Shown here in pieces: positions 41,180 to 49,544 of a stretch of 64,000 bases of DNA (position 1 is the stretch's first letter; every line of letters begins with the position of its first letter). The translations under genes were made by a program, and so were the position numbers. The notes beneath the pieces were generated by a model. The model saw only the letters and a list, made by a program, of their open reading frames with translations, was not told where the DNA came from and ran no database searches. Source of the DNA: an uncultured Draconibacterium sp. (GTDB taxonomy: Bacteria; Bacteroidota; Bacteroidia; Bacteroidales; Prolixibacteraceae). Where the stretch lies: contig NZ_CAJXYQ010000001.1 of assembly GCF_913063105.1 (NCBI RefSeq), forward strand, positions 372,001-436,000. The letters are read 5' to 3'.

Positions 41180-42814
41180 ATGAGATTGTTTGAAGCATTA
41201 ATACTATTTTTTGTGATGACTGGATGTGTACCAAAACAAAAGGCAGACCTGATTATTAGCAATGCAACAGTTTATACCGTAGACGAGAAATTTAGTGTTG
41301 TAGAAGCCATGGCTGTTACTAACGGGAAAATTATTGCAACAGGAAGCTCCGAAGAGATTTTGAAAAATTATGAAACCGATAATTTAACCGATGCCGGGGG
41401 AAAATACATTTATCCCGGGTTTAACGATGCCCATTGCCATTTTAACGGATATGCTGTAAACCTGATGCAATATGCTGATTTAAGAGGAACCACCAGCCCC
41501 GATGAAATTTATGAACGTTTACAAACGCATTATAAAAAATACGGTGGCGATTGGATTTTGGGGCGCAGCTGGGACCAAAACGACTGGGAAAACAAGGCGT
41601 TTCCCGATAAAACCAAACTTGATGAGCTTTTTCCCGACATTCCGGTTTACCTTATTCGTGTTGACGGACATGCAGGGTGGTGCAATTCAAAAGCACTTGA
41701 AATTGCCGGAATTACCCCTGCTACCAAAGTTAATGGGGGCGAAATTTTGCTTAAAGATGGTGAACCATCAGGGGTGCTGATTGATAATGCCGAAAGCCTG
41801 GTGATGAGACATATTCCTGAAATTTCGGTGGAGCAACAGAAAAAAGGATTGCTTGAAGCACAAAAAAACTGCTTTGCTGTTGGGCTAACATCGGTTACCG
41901 ATTGTGGCTTAAGCAAAAATACGGTGTTGTTAATGGATGAAATGCAACAGGCCGGGGCATTAAAAATGCGGGTAAATGCCATGCTAAATCCCAGCGACGA
42001 AAATTTTGAGTTTTTTGTAAAAAAAGGCAAAGCCTATAAAACCGAACGGTTATTGGTAAATACCATAAAAGTATATGCCGATGGGGCGCTGGGATCGAGG
42101 GGAGCACTGTTAATGGCCGATTATGCTGACGACCCAGGCAACCAGGGCTTGCAAATTGAAACAAAAGAATATTACGAACGGATTTGCCAATTGGCTTATG
42201 AAAATAATTTTGTTGTAGCCACACACGCCATTGGCGATGGCGCCAACCGTTTAATGTTAGATACTTACGGCAATTTTTTGAAAGGCAAAAACGACAGGCG
42301 TTGGCGGATTGAGCATTCACAGATTATTCATCCGGATGATTTTCAGAAGTTTGGAAAATACTCCATTGTCCCAAGCATTCAGGCAACACACTGCACCAGC
42401 GATATGCCCTGGGCCGAAGATCGACTCGGCCCCGAGCGGATTAAAGGAGCCTACGCCTATCAAACGCTGTTGCAGCAAAACGGGTGGCTACCCAACGGAA
42501 CCGATTTTCCGGTGGAAAATATTGAGCCCTTGTACACTTTTTACTCATCCGTTTTTAGAACCGACCACAACAACTGGCCGGAAGGCGGTTGGCATAAACA
42601 TGAAGGCTTAACACGCGAACAAGCGTTAAAATCAATGACTATCTGGGCTGCAAAATCCTCGTTTGAAGAACAACAAAAAGGAAGTATTGAAACAGGTAAA
42701 TACGCTGATTTTATTATGCTGGATACCGATTTAATGAAAGCAAATTCACAGGAAGTACTGAACGCTAAAGTAATTGGAACCTGGAGTGCCGGCGAAAAAG
42801 TGTTTGGTTTATAG
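41180..42814 (+). CDS. YtcJ-type metal-dependent amidohydrolase lipoprotein
   Basis: 544 residues. A short lipoprotein signal ends at VMTGC (Cys 16). The TIM-barrel amidohydrolase opens with IISNATVYTVDEKF and carries the first metal motif as NDAHCHF, the conserved ILGRSWDQNDWENK, the VTDCGL turn, VYADGALGSRGA (lysine-free variant typical of YtcJ) and HAIGDGANRL. The C-terminal strands (GKYADFIMLDTDLM) belong to the composite beta domain. This family includes N-substituted formamide deformylase and many enzymes of unknown substrate. It stands alone, with its own promoter. Confidence 0.88.
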   Translation: MRLFEALILFFVMTGCVPKQKADLIISNATVYTVDEKFSVVEAMAVTNGKIIATGSSEEILKNYETDNLTDAGGKYIYPGFNDAHCHFNGYAVNLMQYADLRGTTSPDEIYERLQTHYKKYGGDWILGRSWDQNDWENKAFPDKTKLDELFPDIPVYLIRVDGHAGWCNSKALEIAGITPATKVNGGEILLKDGEPSGVLIDNAESLVMRHIPEISVEQQKKGLLEAQKNCFAVGLTSVTDCGLSKNTVLLMDEMQQAGALKMRVNAMLNPSDENFEFFVKKGKAYKTERLLVNTIKVYADGALGSRGALLMADYADDPGNQGLQIETKEYYERICQLAYENNFVVATHAIGDGANRLMLDTYGNFLKGKNDRRWRIEHSQIIHPDDFQKFGKYSIVPSIQATHCTSDMPWAEDRLGPERIKGAYAYQTLLQQNGWLPNGTDFPVENIEPLYTFYSSVFRTDHNNWPEGGWHKHEGLTREQALKSMTIWAAKSSFEEQQKGSIETGKYADFIMLDTDLMKANSQEVLNAKVIGTWSAGEKVFGL

Positions 42815-42947
42815 TTTTTCTACTAAATATCCTTGCAGCTGTTAAGCCCTTTGTTAAATCTTGTTATTGAATATAAACAGGCTTTTTCGGGTAAATTATT
42901 TGTCGTTTCAAAGGTGTTCGCTTTGTTTTCTAGTTAACGGTTAAAAC

Positions 42948-42989
42948 CTCCGAATTGTATTCGGAGCAGGCTCTGCAATTCCATTGCAG
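42948..42989. repeat. Two tandem hairpins in the gap after the amidohydrolase
   Basis: CTCCGAA-TTGTA-TTCGGAG (42948-42966) is followed six bases later by CTGCAAT-TCC-ATTGCAG (42973-42989), both perfect 7-bp stems. No long T-run follows, so a simple terminator is unlikely. They could be a dispersed palindromic repeat or the scar of a mobile element. Confidence 0.6.
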
Positions 42990-43346
42990 CTACTTTTAGT
43001 TTCTATAAATTTCTATTTTAGTTAATGTTGATTTGAGTACAAAGATTTGAGTATTGAAAAAACCTATCGTGTTTTTTCTTCTCTCTCTACTCCCAGCTTT
43101 ATACTCATATTCTTCTCTTCACTAGGTTGAATTTCATTCATTCCTAAACCTATGTACTTCCAGTGCATAGTGGTTTAGTTGGAGTTTTTGCCTTTGTGTT
43201 AAGTTTCTCTTTTTGTTAACACTTTTTTAGTAACCGCTTTTTGATTAACAACACCTCATTAATTGTTGCCTGGATTATAAAATCGTACATTTTAATAATA
43301 TATATTGATAATGAATATATTTATATATTAAGAAAAAATAAAAGTA

Positions 43347-43354
43347 TATATTTG
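43347..43354 (+). promoter_or_regulatory. Candidate -7 element for the AAA ATPase gene
   Basis: TATATTTG fits TAnnTTTG; transcription would begin near 43361, upstream of the open frame that leads into the ATPase. Confidence 0.45.
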
Positions 43355-43465
43355 TAGTTAAAAAATGTAATAATTTTAAAATCAGAGCTTAAACTATTAA
43401 TTAATTCTTTTGATCAGCGTTTAAAAGCTTATAGTTTCATAAATTCAAGAGAACTTGTAGAGGAA

Positions 43466-44575
43466 TTGCAGGCTGAAAAAAGTGAGTTAATTCTACTTAC
43501 GGGATTAAAACGTACAGGAAAAACAAGCGTGCTTTTTCAGTATGCCAACAAGTTTGAAAATGATGTATTGTACCTTAATTTTGAGCACCCCGGCTTATAC
43601 GAGTTCGACCGAAATGATTTTTTTAAGCTTGATGAAATAATTGAGCAAAAAAATGTGAAGATTCTACTTTTTGACTGTATAACTGCCATTAAAGGTTGGT
43701 CGTTCTACATCAAACAAAAAATGGATGAAGGCTTTAAAATTGTGCTAACTACATCAAATACACAAGTTTTAAATTTAGAAGAAGGGGCCGGGTTAACCGG
43801 ACGATACATTCGCCGGGAGCTAATGCCGTTATCTTTTACCGAATATTGCAATTTTTATACTGAAGAAAAGAATGAAAACACCACTGTAAAATACATTGAA
43901 GATGGCGGCTATCCGGAAAAATGCAAGCAGAATGATGAGTATTTAAGCCAATTGTTTGATGATATTGTTGTACGCGAGATTGGCATAAACAGAGGGGTAC
44001 GAGATTTAAAGTCGCTTAAACGGCTAAGTTTGTATTTGCTGCGAAATGTGGGCGAATTGATTACCGCCAACCAGTTAAAAGGTAAACTGGGTATTAAAAC
44101 CACAACAACAGTAGTTGATTATTTAAACTACCTGGAGGCCGGATTTTTAATGCATTATGTGCCAAAATTTAGCTACTCCTTGCGGAAGCAGGCCATAAAT
44201 CCACGAAAAGTATACATTGCCGATACCGGTTTTGTAAGTGCAGCAATTTTTTCCGTAGCAGATAAGTTGGATCAATTACTTGAAAACCTGGTTTATTTGC
44301 ATTTAAAACGACAAAATAACGAAGTATATTATTTCGCAGAGGAGGGCAATACTTGCGATTTTATTGCTTTTGGGAAGGACAAACCTCAGGAGGCTATACA
44401 GGTTTGTGCCCATTTGGAACAAGATAAGCTGGAGCAGGAAGTAAAAGGATTGACTGAAGCGATGGATTATTTTGAATTTCAGGAAGGTACGGTGGTTACG
44501 CTTAATCAAACTGATACTTTTATCAGAGACAATAAAACCATTCAGGTAATACCGTTTCATCAATTTGCAGGCTAA
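43466..44575 (+). CDS. AAA_14 / DUF4143 family ATPase
   Basis: At least 369 residues. The N-terminal AAA domain has Walker A GLKRTGKTS and a Walker B-like KILLFDCI, with ILTTSNTQVLN-like sensor residues (VLTTSNTQ) and a RELMPLSFTEY signature. The C-terminal DUF4143 part (LKGKLGIKTTTTVVDYLNYLEAGFLMHYVPKFS) ends with a nuclease-like fold. These ATPases are common accessory genes whose role is unknown. The start at 43466 is TTG, but the frame is open back to 43358 and the added residues (FDQRLKAYSFINSRELVEEL) look like the helix that normally precedes Walker A, so the true start is probably upstream and non-standard. The 3' end overlaps the converging methyltransferase gene by four bases. Confidence 0.82.
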   Translation: MQAEKSELILLTGLKRTGKTSVLFQYANKFENDVLYLNFEHPGLYEFDRNDFFKLDEIIEQKNVKILLFDCITAIKGWSFYIKQKMDEGFKIVLTTSNTQVLNLEEGAGLTGRYIRRELMPLSFTEYCNFYTEEKNENTTVKYIEDGGYPEKCKQNDEYLSQLFDDIVVREIGINRGVRDLKSLKRLSLYLLRNVGELITANQLKGKLGIKTTTTVVDYLNYLEAGFLMHYVPKFSYSLRKQAINPRKVYIADTGFVSAAIFSVADKLDQLLENLVYLHLKRQNNEVYYFAEEGNTCDFIAFGKDKPQEAIQVCAHLEQDKLEQEVKGLTEAMDYFEFQEGTVVTLNQTDTFIRDNKTIQVIPFHQFAG

Positions 44576-45168
44576 AAATATCGTCTAACCTGATTACAAA
44601 ATTTTTGGTATTCCAGGCCATAGTGTTGCCGCATAAATCGTTCTTCTTTTAATATAAACAGGTGCACAACAACAAGCGTTAGCACGGCAACTGCAATAAA
44701 AAATGCAGATGGAAACAGCAGGCAATTTCCTATAAACAGTAGGTTGATTGAAAGAAAGAAAGGATTGCGTGATTTCGAAAAAATGCCGGTGGTAACTAAT
44801 TTCCCCAAATTATTAGGCTGAAGGCCAAAACGCAAAGAATGCCTGAATGCGAGAAGACTAAAGAACAAAATAACATTAGCAACAAGAATGAACACTGCGC
44901 CAAAATAATGCAGAGCAGCAGGTATTGCAAGTAACTGATGCATGAAACCCGGTAGAATAGAAAAGGATAGTAAACTAGCGTGAAAAAGTCCTTCCGAAAA
45001 ATACAAGAGAAAAAAAATGGCAATGGCACCTGTGGTTAAAACAGATTTCAGGCTTTTGTTTTTTGTACTTAAGATTACACCTTTACGTTTCAACCAAACT
45101 ATCCGAATGGTTAGTTGTAAACAAAAAAGGAGAAATCCGGTGAACCATAAAACGCCAAAAAATTTCAT
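44572..45168 (-). CDS. ICMT/PEMT-like membrane methyltransferase
   Basis: 198 residues with five predicted membrane helices. The C-terminal half carries the SAM-binding features of isoprenylcysteine carboxyl methyltransferase and phospholipid methyltransferases: VTTGIFSKSRNPFFLSINLLFIG and EERFMRQHYGLEYQKFCNQVRRY (the E-E/R-Y motif). In bacteria the methyl acceptor is usually unknown. It is transcribed toward the AAA ATPase gene, with overlapping ends, and after a terminator that closes the barrel-protein operon upstream. It may have a promoter of its own in the 80-bp gap. Confidence 0.82.
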   Translation of the reverse strand: MKFFGVLWFTGFLLFCLQLTIRIVWLKRKGVILSTKNKSLKSVLTTGAIAIFFLLYFSEGLFHASLLSFSILPGFMHQLLAIPAALHYFGAVFILVANVILFFSLLAFRHSLRFGLQPNNLGKLVTTGIFSKSRNPFFLSINLLFIGNCLLFPSAFFIAVAVLTLVVVHLFILKEERFMRQHYGLEYQKFCNQVRRYF

Positions 45169-45200
45169 AAAATAAAAATACCTTAAGCTACAATTAATGC

Positions 45201-45229
45201 AAAAAAATCCCCGGTATTTTTACCGGGGA
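45201..45229 (-). terminator. Rho-independent terminator of the sigma/anti-sigma/barrel operon
   Basis: TCCCCGGTA (45208-45216), four-base loop, TACCGGGGA (45221-45229): a perfect 9-bp GC-rich stem, followed on the minus strand by a seven-base U-run (45201-45207). It lies about 20 bases after the barrel-protein stop. Confidence 0.9.
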
Positions 45230-45250
45230 AACTATTTATTTTGTTTGTCT

Positions 45251-46186
45251 TTAAATATTCGGGAAAGAGATACCTATCATTAGCGGATAGCCTTCGGGGC
45301 CTTTGCTGTCTTTAAATAACGGTGTCATGCTGTAATTGGCAAAAACACAGAAATCGCCAAATCCAATTCGTCCGGTTAATTCGTATTTCCATTGGTTGAT
45401 GTGGTTACCGCTTTTCGATTTTTCTTTACCCCCTTTGTAGTATTTATATTTGGTGTGCGAACCCAGGTACAAACTACCAATTACGCCACCGGCAAGGTAT
45501 AAACGCGAACTGCCCATACGAAGCGGGGTTTTTACCTCGAGCATTAAGGGGGCAGTAATGTAGTTTACATGAAGTTTTGATTTTTTTATGCCACGGCCTT
45601 CGCTGTCGTTAGGCAGGTAACGCGGTACCATAATGCCATAACCATCCTGTTTTTCAACGGTTACGGGGTCGTTAAAGGCATAGTCGTTAAAGCTAAAGCC
45701 AAGCCCGGTAACCACGCCAAAAGTTTTGCGCTCGTTGGTAAAGGCATATTCCATAATATTTAAATTCCAGGTTAAGGATTTACCCGGGTTCAGGTCGAGA
45801 AAATCACCGTAATCATCAAATTCTCCGTTATAAATTGAATAATCGGTTTTTGTCATAATGTTTACGCCTACTTCCAGGCCGGCCCAGTGCGGATTAAACC
45901 GGCCTGACCATTTCTGGCGATTGACATCTTTTTCAACCTTAACATAGGTTCCGGTGTTGCCCTCAATTACTTTAAAGGTTCGTCGCCCTACGCGAATATG
46001 TGTTGTATCGCCCCAGTCGTCGGTAATAACTTCAACGCCTTCGCCAACGGCAACCTGTACTTTATCGTCGTCTTCAATAACTGTTACAACGTTTTTTTTC
46101 AGAACTTTTACTTCGGTGGTATCGGTTTGCGCGATAAGATTTGTGGTGAGTGCGCAGCATAAAATCAGAATTACTAAATGTTTCAT
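45251..46186 (-). CDS. Outer-membrane beta-barrel protein, target of the adjacent sigma/anti-sigma pair
   Basis: 311 residues from the ATG at 46186, chosen because it gives a clean signal peptide (MKHLVILILCCALTTNLIAQ); an upstream ATG at 46234 would hide it. The first part of the mature chain is a charged, repeated beta segment (VEVITDDWGDTTHIRVGRRTFKV). The rest alternates as in small porin-like barrels of the PorT/OmpW class and ends in a strand near GYPLMIGISFPNI. It is the third gene after a sigma factor and its anti-sigma factor. Such triads often sense or build the cell envelope. Transport role unknown. Confidence 0.8.
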   Translation of the reverse strand: MKHLVILILCCALTTNLIAQTDTTEVKVLKKNVVTVIEDDDKVQVAVGEGVEVITDDWGDTTHIRVGRRTFKVIEGNTGTYVKVEKDVNRQKWSGRFNPHWAGLEVGVNIMTKTDYSIYNGEFDDYGDFLDLNPGKSLTWNLNIMEYAFTNERKTFGVVTGLGFSFNDYAFNDPVTVEKQDGYGIMVPRYLPNDSEGRGIKKSKLHVNYITAPLMLEVKTPLRMGSSRLYLAGGVIGSLYLGSHTKYKYYKGGKEKSKSGNHINQWKYELTGRIGFGDFCVFANYSMTPLFKDSKGPEGYPLMIGISFPNI

Positions 46187-46254
46187 TGTTGTTTGTTTAA
46201 ATGTTTCTGCAGCTATGACGGTGTGCCTTTGCAAAAAGTTACAGCGGTAATAAA

Positions 46255-47304
46255 TTATTGGGAATTTACTTTTTTATTCGGAATTGAAAAGGCAAGCAGG
46301 CGCGATTCGTAGGTGTAATTCACAACTTTTCCGTTATCGTTCGTTTCGTATTCAAAGCGGTCGTCAGAGATGCTTGAAATAAGATTAAGACCTGCTTTTG
46401 AAATATTTCCTAAGTTGAATTTATTTTTTACCCGATCGGCCAGAAGCCATTCATCATTGGGGTTTTCAGTTGGGTAGGAGAGGTACATGGTTGCCAGCGT
46501 GGCTTCGGGTTTATTTGTTGAAACAGAAGCATTAATGGTGTTTAGTTTGTTGGGCACAAACAGTGTTGCCCGAATGGCCAGAAGTTCTGAATCACCTGCC
46601 TGTGTTTCTTTTCTTTCAATTACTGGTTTTTGCACAGGTTTTATGTAGCCAATTTTTTCAACTTGTTTGGCTGCCATTGTCTGAGTAGTGTGCGCAATGG
46701 CACTTTGCTTTTCAGTACCCGGTGCTGTTTCTGTTGGGTGATTTCCTTTTTCAACGGGCTGTTTTTCAATTACTGCAACTTGTTTTTTTGCTACAATTTC
46801 AGGTTTTTCGTTGCGTTTTTGCAGGTTAAAAAGTGCCAGTGCTAAAATAAGCACGGCAGCAACACGGCCAGCCCATAGTAAAACTATCCTACCCGGAGCT
46901 TTTTTATACAAACGTTTTTTCGGAGTAAAAACAACACTATCATCAGCTATTAACTTGGTTTTTCGGAAGGCTGCGGCTTGCTGTTTCTTCTCGGGATGAG
47001 TGGCCAGATAGTTTTCAAAGGCTTTCTTTTCGCTTTCTGAAATATCATTCTCCAGCAAAGCTATGGCAGCATTGTCAAATGTTTCTGCGGCATCAAATTT
47101 ATTTTTATAAAGTGCTGTTTTCTGCTTAAAAGATACGTTTTCAGTAGCAATTGAAATGGGCTCGTAAAGTTCCAGTTCTTTTTTCAGTTCCGGATGCTGT
47201 TTTAGGAATTCAAGAAAGCTGTCAATCATACCTTTATCGAGATTGCCCTCCAGGTAATCAATAAAATAAGCTTCGTAATTTGTTTTGTTAATCTCCTTCA
47301 TCAT
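46255..47304 (-). CDS. Anti-sigma factor-like membrane protein with duplicated N-terminal domain
   Basis: 349 residues. Residues 12-67 (YFIDYLEGNLDKGMIDSFLE ... KTALYKN) and 79-135 (AIALLENDISESEKKAFENY ... KKRLYKK) are similar in sequence, so the cytoplasmic N-terminal part looks like a tandem copy of one helical domain. One membrane helix follows at about 140-160 (VLLWAGRVAAVLILALALF), then a Lys/Glu/Thr-rich periplasmic linker and a C-terminal segment. The order after a sigma gene, ten bases apart, makes this the anti-sigma factor. No zinc CxxC pair is seen. The first of two adjacent Met codons was chosen. Confidence 0.82.
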   Translation of the reverse strand: MMKEINKTNYEAYFIDYLEGNLDKGMIDSFLEFLKQHPELKKELELYEPISIATENVSFKQKTALYKNKFDAAETFDNAAIALLENDISESEKKAFENYLATHPEKKQQAAAFRKTKLIADDSVVFTPKKRLYKKAPGRIVLLWAGRVAAVLILALALFNLQKRNEKPEIVAKKQVAVIEKQPVEKGNHPTETAPGTEKQSAIAHTTQTMAAKQVEKIGYIKPVQKPVIERKETQAGDSELLAIRATLFVPNKLNTINASVSTNKPEATLATMYLSYPTENPNDEWLLADRVKNKFNLGNISKAGLNLISSISDDRFEYETNDNGKVVNYTYESRLLAFSIPNKKVNSQ

Positions 47305-47313
47305 CCACCTCCT

Positions 47314-47799
47314 TTAGGCTACAGCTTCAATGCTACCAATGTATTTTTTCAGAAAAATACGCGCCCTGTAAATGTATACTTTCACCTGCGATTCGCTCAA
47401 ATTGGTAAGCTCGCCAATTTCCTTGTAATTGTATCCCTCGTAATCGCGCAGCAACACAACCATCCGTTGTATTTCGGGTAGTTTGTTTAGTGCTTCGTTT
47501 AAAATTTCTTTTAAATCGGTATAATTGTTTTCATAGCCTTCTTCCTGCAAACTCATGTCATCAGCCAACGACGATCGTTTTTCCTTGCGTATGCGGTCAA
47601 TCATGGTGTGGTAAGCGGTAGTAAACAGGTACGATTTTGCTTTGGCACCATCTACATTTTTGTGGTTTTTCCACAGTTTTTCATAACTATCCTGAACAAT
47701 GTCTTCTGCCATGTGCACATCTTTACAGCTTTTTAGCACAAAGCGATACAATCGGTCGGCGTAATTATCTACAGCAAGGTTATATTCGTTTATCGTCAT
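47314..47799 (-). CDS. ECF-type RNA polymerase sigma factor
   Basis: 161 residues from the ATG at 47799, chosen because an upstream ATG at 47922 would overlap ilvE and its terminator and adds residues not typical of sigma factors. Region 2 is seen as LYRFVLKSCKDVHMAEDIVQDSYEKLWKN, and region 4 has a helix-turn-helix, GYNYKEIGELTNLSESQVKVYIYRAR. It should direct RNA polymerase to its own operon, which encodes the anti-sigma and a barrel protein. The signal is unknown; the anti-sigma has a large periplasmic part that could sense envelope state. Confidence 0.93.
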   Translation of the reverse strand: MTINEYNLAVDNYADRLYRFVLKSCKDVHMAEDIVQDSYEKLWKNHKNVDGAKAKSYLFTTAYHTMIDRIRKEKRSSLADDMSLQEEGYENNYTDLKEILNEALNKLPEIQRMVVLLRDYEGYNYKEIGELTNLSESQVKVYIYRARIFLKKYIGSIEAVA

Positions 47800-47860
47800 T
47801 TGTTTCTGAACCTCGTTCGTATGATACGACGGATAAGTTTTGGGATAGTTACAGCAGAAA

Positions 47861-47890
47861 TAAAAAAAGCTCCGAATTTTTTCGAAGCTT
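47861..47890 (-). terminator. Terminator after ilvE
   Basis: AAGCTCCGAA (47867-47876), four-base loop and TTCGAAGCTT (47881-47890) form a 10-bp stem with one mismatch; on the minus strand a U-run (47862-47868) follows. It lies between the ilvE stop and the sigma start and supports the sigma start at 47799. Confidence 0.75.
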
Positions 47891-47914
47891 TCATTTATCT
47901 GAATATTATTTTGA

Positions 47915-48934
47915 TTATTCAATAATCTCTACCCAGCCATGAGTATCGGGTTCGTCGCCGTACTGAATGGCTCGCAGCTTGTTGTACAATTTTGTCGACC
48001 ACTGGCCGGCTTCCTGCTGGTCGCCGTATTTAAACCATTTGTCGTTATCAGCATCATACACTCCCTTAATGGGTGAAATTACAGCAGCTGTACCGCAGGC
48101 GCCTACTTCCTCAAATTCAGCCAGTTCTTCGTATGGTACTTTGCGACGTTCAACTTTTAAACCCATATCTTCGGCTAAAACAATCAGGCTTTTATTGGTA
48201 ATCGATGGTAAAATCGAGGCCGATTCCGGAGTAATATAGGTGTTGTTTTTTATGCCGAAAAAGTTAGCCGGTCCGCATTCGTCAATGTATTTTTTTTCTT
48301 TACTATCGAGGTAAAGAACGGCAGAGAAACCATTTTTCTTGGCTTTTTTTCCTTCTTTCATGCTGGCTGCGTAATTTCCGCCCACTTTGTATTTTCCGGT
48401 TCCTTGTGGTGCTGCGCGGTCGAACTCGCGGTAAATAACCAGGTTGGTTGGTTTAAAACCTTCCGGGAAATATGGGCCAACGGGCATAACAAATACCATA
48501 AACAGGTACTCTTCGGCAGGAGCAACACCAATTTGAGGCCCGGTACCAATTAACAACGGACGTATGTAAAGCGCAGCTCCCGATTCGTATGGCGGAATAA
48601 AACGTTCATTCATTTTAACAGCCATGCGCACCGCTTCCTGAAATTTTTCAACCGGCGGTTGCTGCATCAGAATACCATCGGCAGAGTCCTGCATACGTTT
48701 GGCATTATCTTCCATTCGAAATACTCTTACTTTGCCATCTTTACCTTTAAATGCTTTTAGCCCTTCAAAAGCTTCTTGTCCGTAGTGTAATGCCGTTGCC
48801 GACATGTGAATATTAATGACATTCGATGAGCTTACTTCCAGTTCTCCCCACTTGCCGTTGCGGTAATAGCAACGTACGTTATAGTCTGTGTCGCGGTATC
48901 CAAACCCCAGGTTTTTCCAATCGAGATTTTCCAT
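47915..48934 (-). CDS. ilvE: Branched-chain amino acid aminotransferase
   Basis: 339 residues, a PLP-dependent class IV (fold IV) enzyme that moves the amino group between Leu/Ile/Val and 2-oxoglutarate. The class II BCAT type is shown by INIHMSATALHYGQEAFEGLKAF, YIRPLLIGTGPQIGV and GTGKYKVGGNYAAS, where the lysine binds PLP. ECGPANFFGI and PSITNKSL are also standard. It is a single gene closed by its own terminator. No other ilv/leu genes are adjacent. Confidence 0.95.
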   Translation of the reverse strand: MENLDWKNLGFGYRDTDYNVRCYYRNGKWGELEVSSSNVINIHMSATALHYGQEAFEGLKAFKGKDGKVRVFRMEDNAKRMQDSADGILMQQPPVEKFQEAVRMAVKMNERFIPPYESGAALYIRPLLIGTGPQIGVAPAEEYLFMVFVMPVGPYFPEGFKPTNLVIYREFDRAAPQGTGKYKVGGNYAASMKEGKKAKKNGFSAVLYLDSKEKKYIDECGPANFFGIKNNTYITPESASILPSITNKSLIVLAEDMGLKVERRKVPYEELAEFEEVGACGTAAVISPIKGVYDADNDKWFKYGDQQEAGQWSTKLYNKLRAIQYGDEPDTHGWVEIIE

Positions 48935-49152
48935 TTCTTGCTTTTATATTTTGGTTTTTAAAGCTCGAAAAGCTGCTGTCTGCCTTTCAAAAAGCAAAAT
49001 AAGGAAATTTTCTGGTTTAGGAACACGATATTCGTCAATGAAAAACACTATGCTTAAATGTTTTATAACTGCTTAATATTTGAGAATAGTAAGATTTTGA
49101 AATGAAGTGCTTTGGATTTTTACGAGTTTATTAAGTAAAGAAGCCGTAAAGT

Positions 49153-49494
49153 TTAAGATTGAAGTTTTTCGTTGTTTTTATGCCGATCCTGGTCGCGGTG
49201 CGTTTTTTTTTCGATATTTTTTATAAACGCCTCATTAAGGTCAACACCGGTTTGGTTGGCTAAACAAACCAATACCCATAGCACATCGGCCATTTCATCA
49301 GCAAGCTGATATTCTTCGTCTGATTTTTTAAACGACTGGTCGCCAAATTTTCGTGCCATTATCCGCGCCAGTTCGCCAACCTCTTCAGTTAAAATAGCCA
49401 TGTTGGTTAATTCGCTAAAATAGCGCACACCAATTGTTTTTATCCACTCATCAACCTGTTTCTGTATTTCGGGTAAGCTAAGCTCGTTTGTCAT
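49153..49494 (-). CDS. MazG-like nucleotide pyrophosphohydrolase
   Basis: 113 residues. The MazG magnesium motif is visible as EEVGELARI (EExxE type) with the second acid pair in LADEMADVLWVLVCLANQTG. This short form resembles the MazG-like family (YpjD-type) that removes non-standard nucleotides. The N-terminus LSLPEIQKQVDEWIKTIG is typical. It lies 50 bases after dtd on the same strand, so both may be one operon of cell-cleaning enzymes. Confidence 0.88.
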   Translation of the reverse strand: MTNELSLPEIQKQVDEWIKTIGVRYFSELTNMAILTEEVGELARIMARKFGDQSFKKSDEEYQLADEMADVLWVLVCLANQTGVDLNEAFIKNIEKKTHRDQDRHKNNEKLQS

Positions 49495-49544
49495 TTGGTA
49501 TTTATTGGTTGTACTTTATTACGGCAACTTTGTTGTGCCGGTTT

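Larger units (their letters stand above)
42815..43465. other. 650-bp non-coding region before the AAA ATPase
   Basis: No supported gene. It contains the tandem hairpins at 42948-42989, an imperfect inverted repeat at about 43145-43176 (AAACCTATG ... CATAGTGGTTT), and a very AT-rich tract from about 43250 with runs such as ATATATATTGATAATG. A -7 element lies at 43347. The in-frame region from 43358 to 43465 is open and probably belongs to the following gene. The stretch looks like accessory or scarred DNA. Confidence 0.55.

Noticed and set aside
43140-43180. Imperfect AAACC-TATG ... CATA-GTGGTTT repeat as insertion-sequence end
   Set aside because: No transposase, target-site duplication or second end was found.
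47800-47922. Longer start for the sigma factor
   Set aside because: Would overlap the ilvE stop and run through its terminator, and the extra residues do not resemble sigma region 1 or 2.
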